Under the pieces are notes generated by a model. The model saw nothing but the letters and a program-made list of their open reading frames with translations, was not told the DNA's origin and ran no database searches. Both the position numbers and the translations under genes were made by a program. From the NCBI RefSeq assembly GCF_045348435.1, contig NZ_CP157484.1, forward strand, positions 4,340,001 to 4,404,000: a stretch of 64,000 nt of DNA, written 5' to 3'. Source of the DNA: Alsobacter sp045348435 (GTDB taxonomy: Bacteria; Pseudomonadota; Alphaproteobacteria; Rhizobiales; Beijerinckiaceae). How positions within the stretch are numbered: the first letter of the stretch is position 1; the number at the start of each line of letters is the position of its first letter. This document shows, piece after piece, positions 8,520 through 17,684 of this stretch.

Positions 8520-9287
8520 ATGCAACTCCCGCAGAACGCCTTCAAGCGCGCCATCCTGGCCGGACGCCAGCAGATCGGCCTCTGGTGCAGCCTGCCCGGC
8601 GCCTACGCGGCGGAGGCCATGGCGGGCGCCGGCTTCGACTGGATGCTGCTCGACACCGAGCACTCGCCCGGCGACCCGCTGACCGTGCTGGCGCAGCTGC
8701 AGGCCGTCGCGCCCTACCCGGTCTCCCCCATCGTGCGGCCGGCCAGCAACGACGCGGTGCTGATCAAGCGCATCCTGGATTTCGGCGCCCAGACCCTGCT
8801 CATCCCCTATGTGCAGAGCGCCGCCGAGGCGCAGGCCGCGGTCGCGGCGATGCGCTATCCGCCGCGCGGCATACGCGGCGTCTCGGGCGTTACGCGCGCC
8901 ACCGGCTTCGGCCGCATCGCCGGCTACGCCCGCCGCGCCGAGGAGGAGCTCTGCCTGCTGGTGCAGATCGAGACCCGCGAGGCGCTGGACCGCCTGGAGG
9001 AGATCGCGGGCGTGGACGGCGTCGACGGCGTCTTCATCGGCCCCGCAGACCTCGCCGCCAGCCTCGGCCATGTCGGCGAGGCCGGCCATCCAGAGGTGGT
9101 GGCCGCCATCGAGGACGCGATCCGGCGCATCCGCGCCTGCGGCAAGCCCGCCGGCATCCTGACGCCCGACAACGCCTTCGCGCAACGCTGCATCGAACTC
9201 GGCGCCGTCTTCACGGCCGTCGGAGTGGACGCCAGCATGCTGGCGCGGGCCGCCGAGGCCCTGGCCAAGCGGTTCAAGCCCTCCTGA
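8520..9287 (+). CDS. HpcH/HpaI family class II aldolase (2-keto-3-deoxy sugar acid type)
   Basis: 255 residues, a metal-dependent pyruvate aldolase. The family signature LLDTEHSPGD (about 42-51) contains the catalytic histidine. PIVRPASNDA has the pyruvate-binding arginine, LLVQIETREAL the metal-binding glutamate, and GVFIGPADLAASLG the metal-binding aspartate. Known members cleave 4-hydroxy-2-oxoheptanedioate, 2-keto-3-deoxyrhamnonate or related acids into pyruvate and an aldehyde. The divergent IlvD/Edd-type dehydratase suggests a dehydratase-aldolase pair for an aldonic acid. The exact sugar cannot be read from sequence. Confidence 0.85.
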   Translation: MQLPQNAFKRAILAGRQQIGLWCSLPGAYAAEAMAGAGFDWMLLDTEHSPGDPLTVLAQLQAVAPYPVSPIVRPASNDAVLIKRILDFGAQTLLIPYVQSAAEAQAAVAAMRYPPRGIRGVSGVTRATGFGRIAGYARRAEEELCLLVQIETREALDRLEEIAGVDGVDGVFIGPADLAASLGHVGEAGHPEVVAAIEDAIRRIRACGKPAGILTPDNAFAQRCIELGAVFTAVGVDASMLARAAEALAKRFKPS

Positions 9288-9372
9288 GCCGTGCGGCACC
9301 CCGGACCGGCGTTGACCTTTCCGCCGCCTCGCCGATGATGCCTGCCCCGACACGCCCGACAAGGACAGCGCC

Positions 9373-10386
9373 ATGACCCCATTCCGAACGCTCAGGGCGC
9401 TCGCCGCCGCATCACTCCTCATGGCGGGCGCGTCCGGCGCCCAGGCGGAAGTCGGCCAGGTGCGCATCTCCAAGGGCTTCGGAATTCTCTATCTGCCGCT
9501 GATCGTCATGGAGGACCAGAAGCTCCTGGAGAGCCGCGCCGAGAAGGCCGGCCTCGGCCCCCTCAAGGTGGAGTGGCTGACGCTCGACGGCGGCAACGTC
9601 ATCAACGACGCCATGATGACGGGCGCGCTCGACTTCGCCGGCATCGGCGCGCCGGGCTTCATCACGCTGTGGTCCAAGGCGAAGGGCATCCCGAAGGTGG
9701 AGGTCGTGGGCGTGTCGGGGATGAGCTCGACCTCGCTCTGGCTCAACACCAACAAGGCCAGCATCACCGGCCTGAAGGACTTCACCTCCGCCGACAAGAT
9801 CGCCATTCCGGGCATCCGGACGTCCCTGGCCGCGGTGGTGCTGGAAATGATGGTCGCCAAGGAGTTCGGGCGAGAGAACTACGGCAAGCTCGATCCCCTG
9901 ACCGTCGGCCTCGCCCATCCGGACGGCGTGGCGGCGCTGATCGGCGGCAAGACGGAGATCACCGCCCACTTCACCTCCCCGCCCTTCCAGTATCTGGAGG
10001 TGAAGAGCCCCAATATCCGCCGCGTCGCGAACTCGGTCGACTATCTGGGCGGCATCACCCTCGACGTCACCTTCGCGCCCAAGCGCTTCGTCGACGCCAA
10101 TCCCAAAACCACCCAGGCTTTCCTGGACGCGCTGGACGACGCCAACGCCCTTATCGCGGCCGACAAGCGTAAGGCCGCCGAGATCTTCGTCCGGAGCTCG
10201 AAGGTCAAGGTCGACGTCGACGAGGTCCTGAAGATGCTGGAGGACCCCGACACGCGGTTCTCCACCACGCCGACGGGCATGATGCAGTTCGCCGACTTCA
10301 TGCAGCTGTCCGGGACCATCAAGACCAAGCCGGCCGTCTGGTCGGAGATGTTCCTCCCCGCCCTGCAGGGCCGTCCCGGCAGCTGA
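9373..10386 (+). CDS. NMT1/SsuA-type ABC transporter substrate-binding protein (orphan)
   Basis: 337 residues with a clear Sec signal peptide (cleavage likely after GAQA, about residue 25), so periplasmic. The body matches nitrate/taurine/sulfonate-type binding proteins: an early SKGFGILYLPLIVMED segment, then INDAMMTGALDFAGIGAPGF and GIRTSLAAVVLEMM. It follows the HpcH/HpaI aldolase by 85 bp on the same strand and has an AAGGA ribosome-binding site. No permease or ATPase of the TauBC/SsuBC type lies in this window, so it must use components encoded elsewhere or have another role. It converges on the cupin gene with 11 bp between stops. Confidence 0.8.
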   Translation: MTPFRTLRALAAASLLMAGASGAQAEVGQVRISKGFGILYLPLIVMEDQKLLESRAEKAGLGPLKVEWLTLDGGNVINDAMMTGALDFAGIGAPGFITLWSKAKGIPKVEVVGVSGMSSTSLWLNTNKASITGLKDFTSADKIAIPGIRTSLAAVVLEMMVAKEFGRENYGKLDPLTVGLAHPDGVAALIGGKTEITAHFTSPPFQYLEVKSPNIRRVANSVDYLGGITLDVTFAPKRFVDANPKTTQAFLDALDDANALIAADKRKAAEIFVRSSKVKVDVDEVLKMLEDPDTRFSTTPTGMMQFADFMQLSGTIKTKPAVWSEMFLPALQGRPGS

Positions 10387-10397
10387 GGCCGATCTGG

Positions 10398-11315
10398 TCA
10401 GCCCTTCGGGGCCGCCTCCGGCAGGGGGTAATCCGTCGCGTTCAGCACCCATCCGGGCTTCAACGAGAAGTCGATCCGCGGCGGCGAGAAAATGTCGACG
10501 AGCTGGTTCACGCCCGGATCCATGCCGCGGGTCGTGTGGATCGCCGGCGGCGGGATGACGGTGACGGACGGGGTGCCGACGAACTCGTGCTCGTCGTTGC
10601 GCCACATCTTCATGTTGGGCGTCCACGGCCACCGCAGATGGTGGATGAAGGAGCCCTGCACCGAGAGCGAATATTGCTCGAAATCGTCGTGGTGGTGCGG
10701 CGACAGCTTGGTGATGTCGCGCGGTCCGGCCTGCGGGGCGAGGTAGTTCACCATGAAGGTGGTGCAGCGCCAGATCCGGCCGAAACGGCCCGGCTCGTCC
10801 GGCACGTCCAGGCTGTAGGTGCGGATCTTGAACCCGTCCGGCGGCGTCGGCCAGGCCTGGAAGGGCGGGATGTTGTGGTGCGGCTCGACATACGCGCCCG
10901 CATTCGAGCAGAGCGCCGCGAGGTCGGCCGAGCGGGTGGTGAACAGGCGCACGATGCGCCCGCCTTCCACCACCTCGACGACGCTGTCCCCGGGCGGCAC
11001 GAAGGTCACCGAATAGCCGGCGACGGTCCTGGTCTCGCCCCCCGCCGTCACCCTCACGGACACGCCGGGGTCCGGCAGCAGCAACACCCACTCGTCGAGC
11101 TGGCCGCTTCGGCTGAAGCGCGCGCCGGCCTTCGCCTCCGAATAGCCGACCACGCCGTTCTGGCCTCGCATGTACCAGGTGCGGCCATCGGGGCCGCTCT
11201 CGGCGGGCTGCTCCTCGTAGAACTTCACGTAGTCGGCCGGCGAATAGGCCGTGAAGACGGGCGCGCTGGCCGGCGTGGCGGCGAGGCTCGCGCGGGGGTC
11301 GGACTTGTCATACAT
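10398..11315 (-). CDS. Bicupin-domain protein of unknown function
   Basis: 305 residues with two cupin-like halves. The second half has the metal-binding arrangement H207-H208-H209, E213 (PHHHDDFEQYSLSVQGSF) and a late histidine H260 (PPPAIHTTRG). The first half (about 60-125) is beta-rich (DEWVLLLPDPGVSVRV, VTFVPPGDSVVEVVEGG) but lacks obvious metal ligands. Cupins of this type include isomerases, dioxygenases and sugar-acid epimerases. It has no signal peptide. It is the last gene of the branched-chain-type transporter operon, 55 bp after the LivH-type permease, so it probably acts on the imported compound. No specific enzyme can be assigned. Confidence 0.65.
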   Translation of the reverse strand: MYDKSDPRASLAATPASAPVFTAYSPADYVKFYEEQPAESGPDGRTWYMRGQNGVVGYSEAKAGARFSRSGQLDEWVLLLPDPGVSVRVTAGGETRTVAGYSVTFVPPGDSVVEVVEGGRIVRLFTTRSADLAALCSNAGAYVEPHHNIPPFQAWPTPPDGFKIRTYSLDVPDEPGRFGRIWRCTTFMVNYLAPQAGPRDITKLSPHHHDDFEQYSLSVQGSFIHHLRWPWTPNMKMWRNDEHEFVGTPSVTVIPPPAIHTTRGMDPGVNQLVDIFSPPRIDFSLKPGWVLNATDYPLPEAAPKG

Positions 11316-11370
11316 GATCGGACTCCGGAGACATGCGCCGGCGCTGGGGGCCGGCCGGGACGGCGGCGGC

Positions 11371-12267
11371 TCAGGCCGCCCGCCGGAAGCCTTTCAGGCC
11401 GGCGAAGATGCCGCTGGGGAAAAGCAGCAGCACCACCAGCAGCGTCGACAGCGCCGCGACGTTCTTGAATCCGGCCCCGAAGAGCACGATGGCGGCCGCC
11501 TGCAGCACCCCGAGCAGCACACCGCCCGCCAGCGCGCCGGCGGCGCTGCCGAAGCCGCCGATGATGGCCGCGATGAAGCCGTTGACGCCGAACGGCGTGC
11601 CGACATTGAAGGCGGTGACCTGCGTCGGCGTCACCAGGATGCCGGCCACGGCGCCGAGCGCGGCCGAGAGCGCGAAGGACACCAGCAGCATGCGCGAGAC
11701 CGGAATGCCGAGCAGGGCCGCCGCCTCGCGGTTCTGCGAGCAGGCGCGCAACGCCCGCCCCGTGCGGGTGCGGGTGAAGAAGAGCCAGAGCAGCCCCACC
11801 ATCAGGGCTCCGCAGCCCAGGATCCAGAACAGCTGGTAGCCCACCGCGACGTCGCCGAGCTTGAGCGGCCCGCCCTCCGTGAAGGACGGGATCGACCGCG
11901 GCTGGTCGCCCAGGGTCAGGATGGTGATCCGCTCGATCATGATCTGCGTCGCAAGCGTGGCCAGGATGATGGCGAACATGGTCGCGCCCCGGTTCCACAT
12001 GGGCCGGACCACCAGCGTCTCGATCAGCATGCCGACCGCGGCGACGATCGGGACGGTCAGGATCGCGGCCAGAACGAGCGGGAGCCCGAGACGAGTGAGC
12101 AGGGCGTGGCACACCATGCCGCCCAGCATCACGAACACGCCCTGCGCGAAGTTCACGATGCCGCTGGCGTTGTAGATGACGCAGAACCCGATGCCGACGA
12201 GCCCGTAGATGAGCCCCACGCCGACGCCCGTCACGAGGCTCTGCAGCAGTTGCGTGATGTCAGCCAT
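11371..12267 (-). CDS. Branched-chain-type ABC transporter permease (LivH family)
   Basis: 298 residues with about eight hydrophobic membrane segments, of the LivH family. It starts MADITQLLQSLVTGVGVGLIYGLVGIG and contains the characteristic ALRACSQNREAAALLGIPVSR cytoplasmic loop. It forms the channel with the LivM-type partner. It overlaps the 3' end of the ATPase gene by 8 bp. In catabolic contexts, importers of this family often carry aromatic acids, amides or short carboxylates rather than leucine. Confidence 0.88.
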   Translation of the reverse strand: MADITQLLQSLVTGVGVGLIYGLVGIGFCVIYNASGIVNFAQGVFVMLGGMVCHALLTRLGLPLVLAAILTVPIVAAVGMLIETLVVRPMWNRGATMFAIILATLATQIMIERITILTLGDQPRSIPSFTEGGPLKLGDVAVGYQLFWILGCGALMVGLLWLFFTRTRTGRALRACSQNREAAALLGIPVSRMLLVSFALSAALGAVAGILVTPTQVTAFNVGTPFGVNGFIAAIIGGFGSAAGALAGGVLLGVLQAAAIVLFGAGFKNVAALSTLLVVLLLFPSGIFAGLKGFRRAA

Positions 12268-13033
12268 CGATCATCTCCACGCCGCCCAGATAGGCCGCGA
12301 GCACATCGGGATTGCGCCGGATCTCGTCGGGGGCGCCCTCGGCGATCGTCTTGCCGAAATCGAGCACCGCGATGCGCTGCGCCACCTTCATGACCAGCCC
12401 CATGTCGTGCTCGATCAGCAACACGGTCACGCCGCGGGCGTTGACGCGCTGGATCACGTCGGCCAGCGCCGCCGTCTCCTGCGTGTTGAGGCCGGCGGCG
12501 GGCTCGTCCAGCAGGATCAGCTTGGGATCGGCCGCCAGCGCGCGGGCGACCTCGAGCAGGCGTTGGCGCCCGTAGGGCAGCTTGTCGGCGACCAGGTCGC
12601 CCTGGTCGCCGAGGCCGACGAAGGCCAGCAACTCGCGTGCCTCGCGGGCGATGCGGGCGTCCTGCTCGCGCGCCCAGCGCGGGCGCAGGAGCGCGCTGAG
12701 CACGCCGCCGCGGGTGACGCGGTGAAAGCCGATCTCGACGTTCTCGGCCACCGTCAGGTCCTTGAAGAGCTGGACCAGCTGATAGGTCCGGATCAGCCCG
12801 CGCGACGCGATCGAGGCCTGCGGCAGCCCGGTGATCGGCTGGCCGTCGAACACCACCGCGCCCGAGGTCGGGACAAGCGCTCCCGCGATGGAGTTGAACA
12901 GGGTCGTCTTGCCGGCCCCGTTCGGGCCGATGACGGCGTAAATGGAGCCTTGCGGCACGTCGAAGCTGATCTGGTCGTTGGCCAGCAGGCCGCCGAACCG
13001 CATCGTGACGTTCTGGACGGAGAGCAGCGCCAT
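12260..13033 (-). CDS. Branched-chain-type ABC transporter ATP-binding protein (LivG family)
   Basis: 257 residues. Walker A GPNGAGKTT (about 36-44), the signature region LPYGRQRLLEVARAL, and Walker B LILLDEPAAGLN are intact, with a LivG-type C-terminus ending in the region PDVLAAYLG. It starts MALLSVQNVTMRFGG, and its ATG overlaps the stop of the LivM gene by 1 bp, so translation is probably coupled. It energises the importer together with the LivF-type ATPase encoded two genes upstream. Confidence 0.9.
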   Translation of the reverse strand: MALLSVQNVTMRFGGLLANDQISFDVPQGSIYAVIGPNGAGKTTLFNSIAGALVPTSGAVVFDGQPITGLPQASIASRGLIRTYQLVQLFKDLTVAENVEIGFHRVTRGGVLSALLRPRWAREQDARIAREARELLAFVGLGDQGDLVADKLPYGRQRLLEVARALAADPKLILLDEPAAGLNTQETAALADVIQRVNARGVTVLLIEHDMGLVMKVAQRIAVLDFGKTIAEGAPDEIRRNPDVLAAYLGGVEMIDG

Positions 13034-14005
13034 CAGGGTCGCTCCCCCTTGGCGGCCTTGCCGCGGTCCAGCCACGGGCCGACCAGCGCGCCGAGGCCCG
13101 ACAGACCCTTGGGGGCGAAGATCAGGATCGAGACCAGGATGATGCAGTAGGCGACGTCCTGCAGCTCCTTCAGGCCGCGCAGCGCTTCGGGGAGCAGGGA
13201 AACGATGACCGCCCCGACGACAGGGCCCCAGGTCGTCCCGATGCCGCCCAGATAGAGCATCGTGAAGCTGAGCACGACCATGGAGGTGCCGAAGACCTCC
13301 GGGCTGATGAAGCCGACGAAATGGGCGAAGAGCGAGCCCGCCACGGACCCGTAGGCCGCCGCGATCACAAAGGCGGCGAGCTTGTAGCGCGCCACGTTGA
13401 CGCCGAGCGCCGCCGCCGCGGGCTCGCTGCCGGCGATCGCGGCCAGCGCGCGGCCGAAGCGCGAATGGCGCAGGCGGCTGGAGATCCACACGCCGAGCAG
13501 CAGGAAGCCGACCAGCACCACCAGCATCTGCTTCTCGCTGGCGAGCTCGTAGCCCAGGATCCCGAGGGGCGGAATGCCCGAATAGCCCATGTAGCCCTGG
13601 GTCAGGCTCGTCCACTCGATGGTGATCTCGTAGGTGATCAGCCCGAGCGCGAAGGTCGCCATCGCCAGATAGTGGCCGCGCAGCCGCAGCGTCGGGTAGC
13701 CGACCGCGAAAGCCACCAGCGACGACAGGCAGGTGGCCAGGACGAGGGCGATCAGCGGCTCCACCGCGTAGGTGGCGGTGAGAATGGCCGAGCAGTAGCC
13801 GCCCACCGCCGCGAAGGCGTTCTGGCCGAACGAGGCCTGGCCCGTATAGCCCATGAAGAAATTGAGCCCGGTCGCGAACACGCCGTAGATCGCCGCGAAA
13901 CCCAGCACGGTGACGATGTAGCCGCTGGAGGTGAGCGCATAGGCCAGCAGGGCCAGCGCGGCCAGGACCGGGGCGGCGGGCGCGGCGAGGTCGCGCAAGC
14001 GAGAC

Positions 14006-14034
<29 letters not shown>
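13033..14034 (-). CDS. Branched-chain-type ABC transporter permease (LivM family)
   Basis: 333 residues and strongly hydrophobic. LivM hallmarks are the N-terminal YGVFATGLNFFMGYTGQASFGQ, RLRGHYLAMATFALGLI, and the loop SRFGRALAAIAGSEPAAAALGVNVARYK. It pairs with the LivH-type permease. The start overlaps the 3' end of livF by 29 bp, so a slightly later start is possible. Confidence 0.88.
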
Positions 14035-14709
<675 letters not shown>

Positions 14710-14713
<4 letters not shown>

Positions 14714-15846
14714 TTCAGCGCCACGAACTTGCCGTCCCGCAGGACCCCGATCTCGAAGGGGTTCTTGGTGATGCCGACATGCTGCTCGGGTGAGAAGTTG
14801 AACTGCGCGAAGGCTCCCTGCGTGGAGGGCAGCGTCTCCAGCGCGTCGCGCATCGCCGGCCCTTCGAGCGACTTGGCCTTCTCGGCGGCGGCGGCGATCA
14901 GCATCAGGCTGTCCCAGGCGCGAGCGCCGGCGTTGGGATCGCGGTCGCCGTGCTTGGCCCGCCAGACCTTGAGGAAGCTCTCGGCCGCCTCCTTGGCGGA
15001 CCCGGCCGGGATCGCGTCCGGGATCTGCACCCCGGGCGCCACGAACAGGAAGCGCTCGCCCAACACCTCGCCGGCCTGGCGGAAGGTGGCCCAGTCGTCG
15101 AGGCTCGCCATGAGGATCATCTTGTCGAGGCCGAGGGCCTTGATGTTCTTGGCGGTCGTCACCGTGGAGCCGCCCTGGCCCATCTTGACGATGGCGCCCG
15201 CGCCGGCGGCGTTCATGCGGCCGATCTGGACGCTGACGTCCGCGTCGTCCTGCTTGTAGGATTCGACCGCCACGACCTCCAGGCCCATGTCCTTGGCGAT
15301 CTTGGAGCCGAGATCCTTCATCAGCATCGCATAGGGCGTGGGATCGTGCAGGATCCCGACCTTGCGGATGTCTGTCTTGTCCTTCAGGTGCTGGTAGCGG
15401 GCCTCGATCTCGAAACGCGGCGGCGGCAGCACGCTGAAGGCCCATTTCTGCTCCTCCGGCCGCTGCGGCAGGATCGAGCACAGCATCATCGGGATCTGGG
15501 CCCGAACGACCGAGCCCGCCGCCGCGAAATTGCCGGCCGAGACGCAGCCGCTGTCGAAGATCTGGACCTGGTCGTTGGACATCATCTTGCGGTAGCCGAC
15601 GACGGCCTCCTGCGGCTCGGAGCGGTTGTCCTCCACCACGAGCTCGATCTTGCGGCCGAGCACGCCGCCCTTGGCGTTGATCGCTTCGGCGGCGAGCTGC
15701 AAGCCGTCGCGCCAGGCGCGGTCGTTGACGGCGGCGTAGCCGGTCAGTCCCACCGAGGAGCCGACCTTGTAGACCTGCTGGGCCAGGGCGGAGGTGGACG
15801 TGAAGGCGAGCAATGCTGCGGCGAGCGCCCCGAGACGGCGGTCCAT
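14710..15846 (-). CDS. Branched-chain-type ABC transporter substrate-binding protein (LivK/Peripla_BP_6)
   Basis: 378 residues with a signal peptide (cleavage about SALAQ, residue 22), exported to the periplasm. It shows the family pattern VGSSVGLTGYAAVNDRAWRDGLQLAAEAINAKGG and DNRSEPQEAVVGYRKMMSND. It is the first gene of the operon livK-F-M-G-H-cupin. The GGAGGAAA ribosome-binding site and the palindromic operator lie just upstream. The ligand cannot be read from sequence. The linked aldolase, BKACE and IclR genes suggest an oxo- or hydroxy-acid or its precursor. Confidence 0.85.
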
Positions 15847-15864
15847 CGGTTTCCTCCTCGACGA

Positions 15865-15887
15865 GTTGTTCTGTTGTTCAGAACAAC
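15865..15887. promoter_or_regulatory. Candidate IclR operator upstream of the liv-type operon
   Basis: Two direct GTTGTTC copies (15865-15871 and 15873-15879) are followed after one base by the inverted GAACAAC (15881-15887), giving a perfect 7-1-7 palindrome plus an extra half-site. It lies 19-41 bp upstream of the livK start codon and downstream of a TTGACA-containing promoter, where binding would repress. The same GTTC/GAAC core recurs at the divergent aldolase promoter (16806-16844), with the iclR gene between them. Confidence 0.5.
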
Positions 15888-15900
15888 GTTTCGTTTTTGA

Positions 15901-15929
15901 AGTTTGAGGGCCGAACCCGAGCCTGTCAA
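15901..15929 (-). promoter_or_regulatory. Candidate promoter of the liv-type operon
   Basis: Reading on the minus strand, TTGACA (15924-15929) is followed after 17 bp by CAAACT (15901-15906). The -35 is perfect and overlaps the iclR stop; the -10 matches at 3 of 6 positions. Predicted start is near 15894, so the palindrome at 15865-15887 sits in the initial transcribed region. Confidence 0.4.
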
Positions 15930-16705
15930 CCCCGATGGCCCATGGCCTGCGAGATGCGGCGGCCCGCCTCGACGATGCGGCGGATCTGCTCGGCCGACGG
16001 CTGGGCCTCGATGTACTGGATGGAGTCGACGATCCCGACGGTGCCGACCACGGCGTTGCTGACGTCCAGGATGGGCGCGGCCAGGGTGTTGATGCCGATC
16101 ATCGCCTCGTTCGGGGCGACCGCCCATCCGCGCTCGCGGATCTGCTCCAACTCGCGGTCCAGGGTGGAGGCGCTCACGACCGTGTGGGGCGTCAGCATGT
16201 CGAGGCGCGAGCGCAGCACCCGCGACCGCAGCTCCGGCGGGCCGAAGGCCAGCGCCACCTTGCCCTGGGCCGAGCCGTGGAAGGACAGCAGCGACCCCTG
16301 CCGAACCCCGATCTCGATGGCGGATTTGCCTGAGACCGTCTTGAGGACGCGCACGCCCTCGACGTCCATCTGCGACACGACGGAGAAATGCCCGAGGCTG
16401 TCGCGCAGCTCCTGCAGGGCGCTCGTGGCCGCATTCGCGAGATCGAGGTCTTCGCTGACCGCGCGGCCCAGGGTCACCAGTCGCGGCCCGACCAGGTAGC
16501 GCTCTGTCTCGGGCGCCTGGCCCACATAGCCCTCCTGCACGAGGGTGCGCAGGTGACGGTGGATGCGGCTCTTCGTGGTCCCGAGCTCCTGCGCCAGCGT
16601 GGTGACGCCGAGCGGCTTTCCCGCCTGGGCGAGCGTCTCGAGGATCCGCAGCACGAGCACGACCGACTGGACGCCCTCGCCCGCCGCGCCGCTGATCTTG
16701 GGCAT
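15926..16705 (-). CDS. IclR family transcriptional regulator
   Basis: 259 residues. The N-terminal winged helix is at about 10-75 (VLVLRILETLAQAGKPLGVTTLAQELG; KSRIHRHLRTLVQEGYV). The C-terminal effector domain is complete, with the usual SAQGKVALAF and GWAVAPNEAMIGINTLAAPI segments. It lies between the branched-chain-type transporter operon (same strand) and the divergent aldolase-DUF6282-BKACE operon. GTTC/GAAC palindromes are present at both promoters, so it probably controls both and its own expression. The effector is presumably the imported compound or a breakdown product. Confidence 0.9.
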   Translation of the reverse strand: MPKISGAAGEGVQSVVLVLRILETLAQAGKPLGVTTLAQELGTTKSRIHRHLRTLVQEGYVGQAPETERYLVGPRLVTLGRAVSEDLDLANAATSALQELRDSLGHFSVVSQMDVEGVRVLKTVSGKSAIEIGVRQGSLLSFHGSAQGKVALAFGPPELRSRVLRSRLDMLTPHTVVSASTLDRELEQIRERGWAVAPNEAMIGINTLAAPILDVSNAVVGTVGIVDSIQYIEAQPSAEQIRRIVEAGRRISQAMGHRG

Positions 16706-16776
16706 GAATGCGCTCCCATGGACCGGACCGGACGCTGCGTGAGCCTGCGCGCAGATGCGCCCGGCTCGAAAAGGGC

Positions 16777-16807
16777 TTGACAGCCCACGGCAGGTTGCCG
16801 GTATCGT
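16777..16807 (+). promoter_or_regulatory. Candidate promoter of the aldolase-BKACE operon
   Basis: A perfect TTGACA at 16777-16782 is followed by TATCGT at 16802-16807. The 19-bp spacing is at the upper limit for sigma70. GTTC/GAAC elements at 16806-16813 and 16824-16844 overlap or follow the predicted start. Confidence 0.4.
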
Positions 16808-16844
16808 TCTGAAAAATGAGATGATGTTCTAGTAGCCAGAACAT
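16806..16844. promoter_or_regulatory. Candidate IclR operator cluster upstream of the aldolase operon
   Basis: ATGTTCT (16824-16830) and AGAACAT (16838-16844) form a perfect 7-7-7 inverted repeat. GTTCTGAA at 16806-16813 nearly reproduces the GTTC-N1-GAAC core of the operator at 15873-15887. The spacing differs between the copies, so the common element is the half-site. Confidence 0.45.
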
Positions 16845-16865
16845 ATTAGGGAAGAGGCCTAGCCC

Positions 16866-17684
16866 ATGTCAACCGGCTCCGGAGAGGCGAAACGGACCTT
16901 TCGCCAACGATTCCAGGACGGCGAGGTCCTGCTCGGGACCTTCATCAAGACCCCCACAAGCCACGCGATCGAGATCCTGGGCGGGCTCGGCTTCGACTTC
17001 GTCGTCATCGACGAGGAGCACGCGCCCTTCGACCGGGTCACGATCGACGTCGGGCTGCTGGCGGCCCGGGCGTCGGGGACGGCCGGGATCGTCCGCGTGG
17101 CGGAGCCCACTCCCGCCAAGCTCCTCGCCGTTCTCGACGACGGCGCCGCCGGCGTGCTCGTCCCGCATGTCTCCAGCGTCGAGAAGGCCAGGGACGTCGT
17201 CGCGTCCTGCCGTTATCGCGGCGGCGCGCGCGGGTTCTCCAACTCGCCGCGGGCCGGCGGCTATGGGACGCTCGGCGTCTGGGACCATGTCGACCAGGCC
17301 GACGCCTCCGTCACGGTGATCGCCATGATCGAGGACCCGGAAGCCCTGGACGACATCGACGCCATCGTGTCCGTCGACGGGCTCGACGGCTTCTTCATCG
17401 GACGGGGCGACCTCACGGTCGCTCTGGGCGCCACGGGCCTCGCCGATCCGAAGGTGCGCTCCGCCGCCGAAAAGATCCTCGCCGCCGCCCGCCGGGTCGG
17501 CAAGCCGGTCTGCCTCATGGTGGCCGACGCCGCCGAAGCCCAGGACTGGCGCGCGCTGGGCGCCAACGCCTTCATCGTTTCGTCGGACCAGGGCTTCATG
17601 CGCCAGGCCGCGGCCCGCACGCGCTCCGACTTCGCCGCGCTGGGCGCCCCCCAGCCCTCCCGCCAAGCAAGGAACCCGTCATGA
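16866..17684 (+). CDS. HpcH/HpaI family aldolase
   Basis: 272 residues of the metal-dependent pyruvate aldolase family, a second paralogue in this window. VVIDEEHAPFDR (about 47-58) carries the catalytic histidine, GIVRVAEP the substrate arginine, VIAMIEDPEAL the metal glutamate and GFFIGRGDLTVALG the metal aspartate. It is the first gene of a four-gene operon with DUF6282, BKACE and a flavodoxin-fold reductase, and overlaps the DUF6282 gene by 4 bp. It probably splits a 4-hydroxy-2-oxo acid in a catabolic route controlled by the divergent IclR regulator. Confidence 0.85.
   Translation: MSTGSGEAKRTFRQRFQDGEVLLGTFIKTPTSHAIEILGGLGFDFVVIDEEHAPFDRVTIDVGLLAARASGTAGIVRVAEPTPAKLLAVLDDGAAGVLVPHVSSVEKARDVVASCRYRGGARGFSNSPRAGGYGTLGVWDHVDQADASVTVIAMIEDPEALDDIDAIVSVDGLDGFFIGRGDLTVALGATGLADPKVRSAAEKILAAARRVGKPVCLMVADAAEAQDWRALGANAFIVSSDQGFMRQAAARTRSDFAALGAPQPSRQARNPS

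Noticed and set aside
6176..8554. A 792-codon minus-strand frame covering the dehydratase.
   Set aside because: A frame-shifted shadow of the dehydratase rich in Arg, Gly and Pro. The real frame carries the Fe-S cysteines and ends at 6583.
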